Assembly: GCA_023396365.1 (NCBI GenBank)
Contig: JAEWWL010000037.1
Span: forward strand, 1 to 22,941
DNA length: 22,941 bases
Origin: Methanobacteriota archaeon
GTDB lineage: Archaea; Halobacteriota; Methanomicrobia; Methanomicrobiales; Methanomicrobiaceae
Direction: 5' to 3'
The stretch's first letter is position 1. The number at the start of each line of letters is the position of its first letter. Below the pieces are notes generated by a model that ran no database searches, was not told the DNA's origin, and saw only the letters and a program-made list of their open reading frames with translations. Position numbers and translations under genes: made by a program. Of this stretch, positions 1-6,432 are shown piece by piece.

Positions 1-193
1 GCTGTAATTGTAAATCCTGTTTAATCTGACCGGCATCTGCTTTTTTTGTAAATCCTTCAAAACAAACCAACGGAGTTGATAAATTTTCTTTTTCAGTCTC
101 TTCTACAGCACTAACCGCCGGAACAAAAATTGCTCCGAGAAGTGCCATGACCATAAGCAGGCTCAAAGCCCGCATGCCTTTTTTCAGTTTCAT
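1..193 (-). CDS. Secreted protein of unknown function, N-terminal part only
   Basis: The reading frame starts at ATG (193) and runs off the window edge after 64 codons, so this is only the N-terminus. The first ~28 residues form a clear Sec signal peptide: a basic start (MKLKKGMRA), a hydrophobic core (LSLLMVMALLGAIFV) and a cleavage-like PAVSA. The mature part begins EETEKENLSTPLVCFEG and matches no family I recognise. The start is supported by a good Shine-Dalgarno sequence (GTGAGGAG four bases before ATG). Its likely promoter lies far upstream at 461-498, which gives a leader of about 245 nt containing several overlapping hairpins. The same promoter element precedes the secreted-protein gene at 1437-1883, so the two may be co-regulated. 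Confident as a secreted-protein gene; function unknown. Confidence 0.8.
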   Translation of the reverse strand, partial: MKLKKGMRALSLLMVMALLGAIFVPAVSAVEETEKENLSTPLVCFEGFTKKADAGQIKQDLQLQ

Positions 194-460
194 TGTTTCT
201 CCTCACTTTGCTTTAAAACCGGCATGCAAACCTTAATCTGCAATAATGCTGACATAGGAAATGCCGGTTGTATCAATCGGTTGATAAATCATCCGGAAAA
301 GAAGAGAAATTGATTGGTTATGTCTTCTCTTCTTTTCCTAATCTTCTTTTGCCGGATTGATTTTTAGATGAAACATCAGTTTCATGAATGTTTCATTGAA
401 AGGTTTGATAAAAGGATGAACATACCCCCTAATCTCCCCGTTTGAAAATATGTTAAAAGT
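194..460 (-). promoter_or_regulatory. Long structured 5' leader with alternative hairpins
   Basis: No gene is visible between 194 and 662. On the minus strand the stretch below the TATA box at 461-468 would be transcribed as a leader of about 245 nt for the secreted-protein gene. It holds a 6-bp hairpin (271-276 with 281-286, four-base loop); a perfect 14-bp inverted repeat (295-308 with 325-338); a competing partner for the same arm (291-305 with 342-357, 15 bp with one bulged base); and a 7-bp hairpin (368-374 with 379-385) whose arm can instead pair with a second copy of GTTTCAT at 390-396. The two competing sets suggest a switchable RNA, but this is inference from inspection. Confidence 0.45.
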
Positions 461-498
461 CTTTATAACCTCTCTCACTATGTACTTGAACTGTTCTT
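461..498 (-). promoter_or_regulatory. Promoter: TATA box plus shared 27-bp upstream element (copy 1)
   Basis: On the minus strand a 27-bp element (498 down to 472, core CAAGTACATAGTGAGAG) is followed after three bases by the TATA box TTATAAAG (468-461). The same element, with two substitutions, occupies the same place at 1977-1951. It sits in the BRE/upstream-activator position of an archaeal promoter, and transcription would begin near 438. The 499-660 stretch on its upstream side is AT-rich and shows no gene. Confidence 0.6.
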
Positions 499-662
499 GG
501 AAAAAAATTAAAAATAATATATGATTAAATTTATTTTACCAGCTCTTCAGGAATTAAATGGATTTGCTTTACGTATTCTGAAAATAAAAAAAATTAAAGG
601 TTTTTTGCAGCTCTGCGCCCATATGAGTTAAAAGCAGTACCCCTTTGACGAGTATTCTCAAA

Positions 663-1415
663 TCAGGTCAGAAAATCTCTTTCAAAATCAAAATTCTGCT
701 TTATTTCATCAGGAAGATTTTCAACAACAAATGATTCAAGACCGGCCCTGATATAGTAATGCCCTGATTTGCCGGACTTTCTTAAAGAGAGAATTCCTGC
801 ATTCTCCATTTTTTTGGTATGCCATGTAACAGCACTCTTTGAAATCCCAAGCTCATCTGAAAGATCTGCGTTTCTGATGCCGGGGTATTTTGCAATCAGT
901 GCAATAATTTTAACCTGAGCCGGATTTTGACAGATGCTGAGAATTTTGCGCTCCTTTGTTGAAAACACATTACGGTTGGAAAAAATTCTCTTTGAATGAT
1001 CAACATTTTCAATAACTATATGATTATTATTCTCAAGACACAAAAGGTGATAACGAAGTGTCCCCCTGTTGATATTCATCTCATCTGAAATCTCTTCTAT
1101 GCATCTTCCGGGATATTCCTTAACATAATCCAAAATACTCTGTCTTTTAGCATTTTCAAGTGCATATCTGATTTTTCCTGCAATAACAGGGAGAAATTTG
1201 ACTGCAGCAAGTGATCCGATTATTGTTGATGTTATCCATGAAACCTGAATCCACAGCGGCAGATCCCAAAAAGTTTCAATCCCGTCTGCCCCTGAAACAT
1301 CAGCATCAGGATTAGTGCTTTCGCCAAAAGTAACCGTATATTCACAGCATCCAGGATGAACAAACAAAGCGGCTGAAAAAAAAATAATAAAAATTATCCT
1401 TAGCTGAATGTTCAT
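663..1415 (-). CDS. Membrane-anchored tandem winged-helix transcriptional regulator
   Basis: A 250-residue protein with a sensor-like layout. Residues 1-24 are a signal peptide or first membrane helix. Residues ~25-52 form a short extracytoplasmic stretch rich in Asp, Gly and Ser. Residues ~54-79 are a transmembrane helix. The cytoplasmic part has two winged-helix domains, ~90-148 (recognition helix near NRGTLRYHLLCLE) and ~153-225 (near SKSAVTWHTKKME). Both are of the ArsR/MarR-like type found in many methanogen one-component regulators. The gene begins 21 bp after the stop of the secreted-protein gene at 1437-1883 and is probably on the same transcript; no clear Shine-Dalgarno is seen. Its position between two genes that share a promoter element makes it the obvious candidate binder (inference). 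The ligand is unknown. Confidence 0.75.
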   Translation of the reverse strand: MNIQLRIIFIIFFSAALFVHPGCCEYTVTFGESTNPDADVSGADGIETFWDLPLWIQVSWITSTIIGSLAAVKFLPVIAGKIRYALENAKRQSILDYVKEYPGRCIEEISDEMNINRGTLRYHLLCLENNNHIVIENVDHSKRIFSNRNVFSTKERKILSICQNPAQVKIIALIAKYPGIRNADLSDELGISKSAVTWHTKKMENAGILSLRKSGKSGHYYIRAGLESFVVENLPDEIKQNFDFERDFLT

Positions 1416-1436
1416 GATCTGTTTTTCATAAATCTA

Positions 1437-1883
1437 TTATATATAATAATCTTCAACTCCGGATACACTTAACCCGTAAACTTCGTACCGCCATTTCCCC
1501 TGTGCAATACCATTAGGATTATTTATGTCAAACTGAATTCTTCCATTGACAGATCCATCCGAATTATCATAATAATAGCCAAATGTATGTCCATCAGGCG
1601 AATAGACCTTTAGTCTGATGGAATCTGATGTATCTCCCCAGTTTAAGTCAATATGCAATTGTGTTGTAAAACTGTTTATATTTTTATAAATCCAGTCTGT
1701 TTCTCCCTGTGTTATGGTCTGCCAGACTGACTTTACTCCAAAGTCGCTCTCCTTGTCAATATTATCCCATGTAACTGTGTAGCCATCCTTTAATGCATAA
1801 GCATCTGTTCCTGAATCATTTGCGGCTGCAGCGAATGGGACAAGCATAGCTGCAGCTATAAGCATAATCAAAAATTTTTTCAT
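1437..1883 (-). CDS. Small secreted beta-rich protein
   Basis: I place the start at ATG 1883 rather than the in-frame ATG at 1919, because a GGTGA Shine-Dalgarno lies four bases before it and the protein then opens directly with a signal peptide (MKKFLIMLIAAAMLVPFAAA, cleavage near residue 21). The protein is 148 residues. The mature ~127 residues are rich in aromatic residues, Asp, Asn and Gly, with alternating strand-like segments (LHIDLNWGDTSDSIRLKVYSPDG, broken here at GD, then GKWRYEVYGLSVSG). This resembles the beta-sandwich domains (PPC-like) appended to archaeal surface proteins, but I cannot assign a family firmly. The protein is probably exported and soluble, as no C-terminal membrane anchor or sorting signal is seen. 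It is followed 21 bp later by the membrane regulator. Confidence 0.7.
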   Translation of the reverse strand: MKKFLIMLIAAAMLVPFAAAANDSGTDAYALKDGYTVTWDNIDKESDFGVKSVWQTITQGETDWIYKNINSFTTQLHIDLNWGDTSDSIRLKVYSPDGHTFGYYYDNSDGSVNGRIQFDINNPNGIAQGKWRYEVYGLSVSGVEDYYI

Positions 1884-1938
1884 AATTTCACCAAAAAACC
1901 CATCTCTTTTAGGCTGCAAATGAGACTATAAAAAAGGT

Positions 1939-1977
1939 TATTAATAAATTCTCTCACCATGTACTTGAACTGTTTTT
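1939..1977 (-). promoter_or_regulatory. Promoter: TATA-like box plus shared 27-bp element (copy 2)
   Basis: The element at 1977-1951 (core CAAGTACATGGTGAGAG on the minus strand) matches the copy at 498-472 in 25 of 27 positions. It is followed directly by TTTATTAATA (1948-1939). This would start transcription near 1918, giving a leader of about 35 nt before the ATG at 1883. Confidence 0.6.
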
Positions 1978-2139
1978 CCTGTGTTTAAGCAAATCCAGAA
2001 AAAATATATATACTAATTTAAGATCACGCATTAAAAACAAATAATCATTTAATATACTTCTCACTGCCCCCTTAAACATAAAAAAATTCTATATACAGGC
2101 AAAACCAAAGGGAGTTAAAACCTGAAAAATTTCGGGATA

Positions 2140-2160
2140 GTAAAAAAATAAAAAAAAATA
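2140..2160 (-). terminator. Oligo-U terminator after fae-hps
   Basis: On the minus strand, T9 and T7 runs separated by one A follow the fae-hps stop codon within 30 bases. Archaeal RNA polymerase terminates on such oligo-U tracts. Confidence 0.6.
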
Positions 2161-2168
2161 TTTTAAAT

Positions 2169-3365
2169 TCAGAAGTCTGTCATGACCCTGAACTGGTCAA
2201 TCTCTTCCTTGTTCATCTCTTCTAAGAACTGCTCTGCTGCATCCTGGATATTCTTGCTGGCTGTAATTGCACGGCCGACAACAATAATATCAGCGCCTGA
2301 CTTAAGAGCTGTCTTTACAACATGCTGACGGACACCGCCTGCTGTTGCAACAAGAAGCTTTCCGCCTGCTGCCTTTTTGATTGCCGGAATGTCTCCCCAG
2401 TTGTAATCTGTTGATTCATTATCGATTGCACGGTGCATCTCAACAATGCTTGGCACAGCATTTAATTTTGCAAGCTGCTTTATGAGCTCGGCAGGCTTTT
2501 CGACGTTTAGCATATCAATCACAGAATAGATGCCGGTCTTTTTAGCCTCTTTTATGAACTTCTCAATAGTTGAGACTGGTGCAAGACCTGATACGACAAC
2601 TGCATCGGCAGATGCGTTTGCAGCCATTCTTGCCTCAAGGTTTCCTGTATCAAGTGTCTTTAAGTCTGCAATGATGAATGAATCCGGCCTTATCTTTCTG
2701 ATGCTGTCAATAACAGAAAGTCCGAACTGTTTGATTAACGGAGTTCCTGCCTCAATTAAGACATGGTCATTTTTAGGAACTGCCCTTAAAACTTTTTCAA
2801 CAGTGCCCATATCAACAAGGTCAAGTGCAACCTGCAAATATGGCGGGTCCCAGAGTCTGTGAACCTTAAAGCCCATAACTGCATGTCCGGCACGGTCTTT
2901 TTCCTTCATGAGTGTTGCCTTGTCCGGGAACTTCTCAAATGCACGCTCAATTGCAAGTTTTGTTGAACCGTAGTTGTAGCGGTAGATGCGATTGTAGTCC
3001 TTCGCATCAGGGTGCAGGAACGCACTTACCAGAAGAACCATATCCTCAGGGCCGCATTCACGGTTGTCAAACATGCCTTCCTCGTAACAATCCGCAACCG
3101 CCTTTGCAACAGCAGCCTGAACTGCGCCAAACATTGCATTGACCTGCGCCTCATGTTTTAGTGTTACTTTTGGTATAATGAGAGTTGCAGGTTTTGTCAA
3201 AAGATTTGGTCTTACGACAGCTAAAAGAGGGGTGTGTCCGGCTGACAGCTGCGATGCCGCATTAGCAAATGCCATTCCAACCGGGCCTGTTTTATCGCCG
3301 ATTAAAAGATCGATGTGCGCAAGTTCTGCGCCTTCGCCTTCGAGTGCTTCTCCTATTAAATACAT
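2169..3365 (-). CDS. fae-hps: Bifunctional formaldehyde-activating enzyme / 3-hexulose-6-phosphate synthase
   Basis: A 398-residue fusion. The N-terminal ~160 residues are the formaldehyde-activating enzyme (Fae), which condenses formaldehyde with tetrahydromethanopterin; the GEALEGEGAELAHIDLLIG stretch places the family's catalytic His at residue 17, as in bacterial Fae. The C-terminal ~225 residues are 3-hexulose-6-phosphate synthase (Hps), with the orotidine-decarboxylase-superfamily DLKTLDTG motif. In methanogens lacking the oxidative pentose phosphate pathway this fusion is thought to run in reverse, making ribulose 5-phosphate and trapping the released formaldehyde. The frame stays open upstream to 3452, but Fae homology begins at the ATG at 3365, with AGG nine bases before it, so I chose that start. 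The protein is soluble and intact. It follows the tRNA-Trp gene on the same strand by 93 bp. Confidence 0.93.
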   Translation of the reverse strand: MYLIGEALEGEGAELAHIDLLIGDKTGPVGMAFANAASQLSAGHTPLLAVVRPNLLTKPATLIIPKVTLKHEAQVNAMFGAVQAAVAKAVADCYEEGMFDNRECGPEDMVLLVSAFLHPDAKDYNRIYRYNYGSTKLAIERAFEKFPDKATLMKEKDRAGHAVMGFKVHRLWDPPYLQVALDLVDMGTVEKVLRAVPKNDHVLIEAGTPLIKQFGLSVIDSIRKIRPDSFIIADLKTLDTGNLEARMAANASADAVVVSGLAPVSTIEKFIKEAKKTGIYSVIDMLNVEKPAELIKQLAKLNAVPSIVEMHRAIDNESTDYNWGDIPAIKKAAGGKLLVATAGGVRQHVVKTALKSGADIIVVGRAITASKNIQDAAEQFLEEMNKEEIDQFRVMTDF

Positions 3366-3406
3366 ATCAGGTTTCCTACCTGTCTTAGATATGGGTTTTA
3401 CAGGTA
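3366..3406 (-). promoter_or_regulatory. Hairpins covering the fae-hps ribosome binding region
   Basis: On the minus strand, TACCTGT (3406-3400), ACAGGTA (3383-3377) and ACCTG (3372-3368) can form two mutually exclusive stems. The middle arm carries the only AGG before the fae-hps start. Seen directly; a regulatory role is inferred. Confidence 0.35.
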
Positions 3407-3458
3407 AAAAAAGTAAGCTTACTGCTTTTGCTTGAAGGGTAAGAATTTTCATAAAAAG

Positions 3459-3662
3459 TGGGGTCGGTGAGATTTGAACTCACGATCGACGGGTCTCTCC
3501 GAACATGCGTTTTTAGTTAAAGCGCAGAAATCATCATAGATGCGGTTAATCTGCATCAGCGCTCCAACGGATCATCACAGGATTTCTCCTCAGCAGACCC
3601 ATTGTTCATCATACGCAAAGACCGTTGGAGCCCGTCGCCATGCCGGACTAGGCCACGACCCC
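3459..3662 (-). tRNA. trnW: tRNA-Trp (anticodon CCA) with 130-nt intron
   Basis: The exons are 3662-3625 and 3494-3459, giving a 74-nt mature tRNA. The acceptor stem GGGGTCG/CGACCCC pairs perfectly, with discriminator A73. The anticodon stem is ACGGG/CCCGT and the loop CTCCAAA places CCA at 34-36. The T-arm is GTGAG TTCAAAT CTCAC. CCA is not encoded. The intron sits at the canonical 37/38 site, and the splice junctions form a textbook bulge-helix-bulge: helix CTCC/GGAG, bulges AAC and AGA, each cut after the second base. CTTTTTA follows the 3' end and would serve as the terminator. A TATA-like TGTATAAT lies at 3696-3689, about 30 bases before the 5' end. Confidence 0.95.
3552..3617 (-). ncRNA. 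Box C/D 2'-O-methylation guide RNA inside the tRNA-Trp intron
   Basis: In order on the minus strand: box C ATGATGA (3612-3606), a 12-nt guide, box D' CTGA (3593-3590), box C' GTGATGA (3578-3572), a 12-nt guide, and box D CTGA (3559-3556). The flanking TGCG/TGCA can form the terminal stem. By the rule that the fifth base upstream of D or D' faces the target, the D guide (3570-3561) pairs with the anticodon region and selects C34. The D' guide selects C39. Both duplexes extend into intron bases next to the splice sites, so they need unspliced precursor. This matches the established Haloferax system, where the intron guides modification at 34 and 39. Confidence 0.9.
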
Positions 3663-3688
3663 TGAAAAGATTCCATCTAAGTTTACTC

Positions 3689-3709
3689 ATTATACAATTT
3701 AAGAATTGT
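3689..3709. promoter_or_regulatory. tRNA promoter TATA box beside a perfect 16-bp palindrome
   Basis: TGTATAAT on the minus strand (3696-3689) is correctly placed for the tRNA-Trp gene. Touching it is the inverted repeat ACAATT-TAAG-AATTGT (3694-3709), in the 158-bp gap between the tRNA and the divergent acyl-CoA synthetase gene. The palindrome could be an operator; this is not shown. Confidence 0.4.
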
Positions 3710-3790
3710 GATATGCATACCCAAAATTTTTGCCGGAATATACATATTTACGAAGATATTTTCTTTTTATCACCGGAATAAAATTCCGTC

Positions 3791-3800
3791 AGATATAATT
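3791..3800 (+). promoter_or_regulatory. TATA box for the acyl-CoA synthetase gene
   Basis: AGATATAATT is centred about 26 bases before the ATG at 3821. With no Shine-Dalgarno present, this suggests a leaderless transcript beginning at or next to that ATG. Confidence 0.5.
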
Positions 3801-3820
3801 CCTATTTTTTACATACATAT

Positions 3821-5527
3821 ATGATTATGGCTATGATAAGCTACGCGAGCGGTTTGTCGGATGTACCCCTGATTGGTGAAACCATCGGGGAGATGCTTGA
3901 AAACATCGTCAGAAAATATCCCGACAACGAGGCTCTGGTCGCGGTTGACCAGAACATAAGGTGGACATACAGCGAATTCCTCATTAAAGTGGATGAGCTT
4001 GCACGAAGCCTTATGGCGCTTGGAGTCAACAAGGGCGACCGCGTAGGCATCTGGGCAATGAACTATGCCGAATGGGTGGTTGTCCAGTTTGCAACCGCAA
4101 AGTGCGGTGCGATAATGGTAAACATCAACCCTGCATACAGGACATTTGAGCTGGAGTATGCATTAAAGCAGGCAGAAGTTCACACACTCATTCTCCAGGG
4201 AAGATTTAAAAATTCAGATTATGTCGGCATGTTCTATGAAGCCTGCCCTGATGCGATTGAATCACGTGCAGGAAAAATATCTACCGAGAAATTCCCTTTT
4301 TTGCGCAATGTCGTCTTTATGGGAAACATTCCCTACAACGGCATGTTCACATGGGATGAATTCATGGAAAAAGGCAGAAATGTCAGCCGCGATGAATTAA
4401 AAGAGCGGGAATCAACACTGAATTTTGATGATCCCATAAACATCCAGTATACATCAGGAACAACCGGATATCCAAAGGGTGTCGTATTAACTCACCACAG
4501 CGTCTTAAACAACGGATATACAATCGGCTCAGGTATGGGTTTTACTGAAAAAGACAGGCTTTGCATCCCTGTTCCCTTCTACCACTGCTTTGGAATGGTC
4601 CTCTCAAACCTTGCATGCGTAACACACGGAACAACGATGGTCATCCCTGCACCTGCATTTGATGCCGAAGCCGTTTTAAAAACTGTGGACAGCGAAAAAT
4701 GCACGGCTCTTCACGGCGTTCCCACAATGTTTATTGCAGAGCTTAAGCACCAAAACTTCAACAAATACAAATATGACACTCTCAGAACAGGAATCATGGC
4801 AGGATCACCATGCCCTGTTGAATACATGAAGCAGGTCAATGAGAGGATGAACATGAAAGACATTGTAATCGTCTACGGCCAGACTGAAACCTCACCGGGC
4901 GTTACAATGACTACAACAAGTGATCCGCTTGAGAGAAGGGTTACAACTGTCGGAAGGACATTTCCCCATGTTGAGCTCAAAATCATTGATCCTGTTACAC
5001 AAAAGATTGTTCCGCGTGGAGAAAAGGGCGAAATCTGTGCACGCGGCTATGTAGTTATGAAATGCTACTACAACAACCCAAGCGCAACCCGCCAGACCAT
5101 TGATTCAAACGGATGGAATCATACAGGCGATCTTGGAATAATGGATGAAGAAGGCTTTGTAAAAATTGTCGGAAGGCTTAAGGAGATGGTCATACGCGGC
5201 GGTGAAAACATCTACCCGCGTGAGATTGAGGAGTTCTTCCACACAAACAAAAAGATAGAGGATGCATACGTAATCGGCGTTCCTGATGAGAAGTACGGAG
5301 AGGAGCTTATGGTCTGGGTTAAGCTTCGCGACAACGAGACCATGACTGAAAAGGAATTAAAAGACTTCTGCAGCGGAAAGATTGCAAAATACAAGACACC
5401 AAGATATGTTAAGTTCGTTGACGGATTTCCAATGACAGTCTCAGGAAAAATCAGAAAACTTGAGATGCGTGATATTTCAATAAAAGAGCTCGGCCTTGAA
5501 AAGGTTGCAAACATTGAGACAGCCTGA
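3821..5527 (+). CDS. AMP-forming acyl-CoA synthetase (fatty-acyl/medium-chain type)
   Basis: A 568-residue adenylate-forming enzyme that activates a carboxylic acid to acyl-AMP and then to acyl-CoA. All core motifs are present: the P-loop YTSGTTGYPKG at 210-220, YGQTET at 352-357, HTGDLG at 434-439, the hinge region GRLKEMVIRGGENIYPREIE from 451, and the catalytic Lys543 in SGKIRK near the C-terminus. Length and motifs fit the FadD/ACSF2-like branch rather than acetyl-CoA synthetase; the substrate cannot be read from sequence. The start is uncertain among ATGs at 3821, 3827 and 3833. The TATA spacing favours 3821 as a leaderless start. The gene stands alone, divergent from tRNA-Trp. It may let the cell use branched or aromatic acids as biosynthetic precursors (inference). 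Confidence 0.92.
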   Translation: MIMAMISYASGLSDVPLIGETIGEMLENIVRKYPDNEALVAVDQNIRWTYSEFLIKVDELARSLMALGVNKGDRVGIWAMNYAEWVVVQFATAKCGAIMVNINPAYRTFELEYALKQAEVHTLILQGRFKNSDYVGMFYEACPDAIESRAGKISTEKFPFLRNVVFMGNIPYNGMFTWDEFMEKGRNVSRDELKERESTLNFDDPINIQYTSGTTGYPKGVVLTHHSVLNNGYTIGSGMGFTEKDRLCIPVPFYHCFGMVLSNLACVTHGTTMVIPAPAFDAEAVLKTVDSEKCTALHGVPTMFIAELKHQNFNKYKYDTLRTGIMAGSPCPVEYMKQVNERMNMKDIVIVYGQTETSPGVTMTTTSDPLERRVTTVGRTFPHVELKIIDPVTQKIVPRGEKGEICARGYVVMKCYYNNPSATRQTIDSNGWNHTGDLGIMDEEGFVKIVGRLKEMVIRGGENIYPREIEEFFHTNKKIEDAYVIGVPDEKYGEELMVWVKLRDNETMTEKELKDFCSGKIAKYKTPRYVKFVDGFPMTVSGKIRKLEMRDISIKELGLEKVANIETA

Positions 5528-5544
5528 TTTCAAAGGGCCTGCAA

Positions 5545-5590
5545 ATTTTTTTAAAAAAAAATATTTTTTAAACTTTTTTAATTTTTATTC
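5545..5590 (+). terminator. Oligo-T terminator tract after the acyl-CoA synthetase
   Basis: Repeated T6-T7 runs follow the stop codon at 5527. They reach the 3' end of the convergent SSSCA1-like gene and probably serve both directions. Confidence 0.5.
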
Positions 5591-5974
5591 AATTTTTTTA
5601 AGCGCATCAATGCCTGCGCTTATTGATTTCATTATTAAAAGACAGTCTTTTGGGCGGGTTTCTGTTTCAATGCGCCTGCACAGGCTGCACACCGCATCCC
5701 GAATTTCACTGTATAATATTTCATCAGAAGAGCAGACACAGCCGGTCTGAGTGCTCAGAGAAGAAGCGCCGGCGGATGCTTTTTTGTGCTCAGTTCTGGC
5801 AGGCGCTGCAATCGGCGCGGGAGTTTTATTCCCGGCTGATTCTTTGCATACAACACAAAAAGTATCCCCTTTAACCGTAAAAAGAGGCGACCCGCATTCA
5901 GGACAGGCTTTGTCAAGCATCTTCGCGCCCTTTAACAGGTAATCAGCCATAATATCCTCTGGATTTTTCATCAT
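5585..5974 (-). CDS. SSSCA1 (autoantigen p27)-type zinc-ribbon protein
   Basis: A 129-residue protein. The N-terminal ~45 residues hold a zinc ribbon with two CxxC knuckles (CPEC at 24-27 and CVVC at 40-43), preceded by DYLLKGAKMLDKACPECGSP. This is the signature of the archaeal/eukaryotic Sjogren syndrome/scleroderma autoantigen 1 family, whose function is unknown. A low-complexity Ala/Pro/Ser linker (~50-75) follows. The helical C-terminus (~80-129) contains three further Cys residues (VCSS, and VCSLC). The start is one of two adjacent ATGs (5974 or 5971), with GGGAG five to eight bases before. The gene is divergent from the UPF0147 gene with 68 bp between them. Confidence 0.8.
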   Translation of the reverse strand: MMKNPEDIMADYLLKGAKMLDKACPECGSPLFTVKGDTFCVVCKESAGNKTPAPIAAPARTEHKKASAGASSLSTQTGCVCSSDEILYSEIRDAVCSLCRRIETETRPKDCLLIMKSISAGIDALKKIE

Positions 5975-6042
5975 TTAATCTCCCGTTCTCGTTCATGTTA
6001 TATATGCCGGTGATTAAATTAATAATAGGATGGTGATGTTAA

Positions 6043-6306
6043 ATGGCAGACCCTCAAAGCACAATAAACTACTGCATCCAGATGCTTTCAGCAATCATGG
6101 ATGATTCTACAATACCCCGGAATATCAGAAGGGTGGCAGACGAGACAAAAAAAGTCTTAATGGATGAATCACAGGGACTTGGTCTTCGCGCCGCAACAGC
6201 AATTTCACTGATTGACGAAGTTTCAAACGACCCGAACATGCCTGTTCATGCAAGAACACGCATCTGGGAGCTTGTATCACAGCTCGAAACACTGCCTCTT
6301 GACTAA
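6043..6306 (+). CDS. UPF0147 family protein
   Basis: An 87-residue, all-helical protein of the archaeal UPF0147 family, recognisable by the stretches DDSTIPRNIRR, DESQGLGLRAATAISLIDE and DPNMPVHARTRIW. Length is normal for the family. The function is not established. The start at 6043 is supported by GGTGAT five bases upstream, and a TATA-like GTTATATATG lies at 5997-6006. There is no hydrophobic segment, so it is presumably cytoplasmic. The downstream 120 bases are AT-rich with no gene. Confidence 0.88.
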   Translation: MADPQSTINYCIQMLSAIMDDSTIPRNIRRVADETKKVLMDESQGLGLRAATAISLIDEVSNDPNMPVHARTRIWELVSQLETLPLD

Positions 6307-6432
6307 AATAAAAAAAAGTCATCCGGCAAAAATTAAAAAAATTATTATTCTGATACAAATTATCCTGAATAAAAAAGTATCCGGACTGCCCCGGCAGGAG
6401 CAAAATATCCGGAGGCAAAAAATTTTTTTTTT

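Noticed and set aside
502..580. Minus-strand tail-like peptide EYVKQIHLIPEELVK followed by a stop, reminiscent of a regulator C-terminus
   Set aside because: Only about 20 codons are open, there is no start, and an upstream stop breaks the frame. It could be a relic of a duplicated regulator, but too little remains to claim it.
2000..2168. Possible small RNA in the AT-rich gap before fae-hps
   Set aside because: No stable stem or box motifs beyond A/T runs and the terminator were visible.
3366..3452. Upstream extension of the fae-hps reading frame
   Set aside because: Fae homology and the catalytic His17 numbering fit the ATG at 3365; the extra 29 residues are unlike Fae and come directly from the tRNA-proximal leader.
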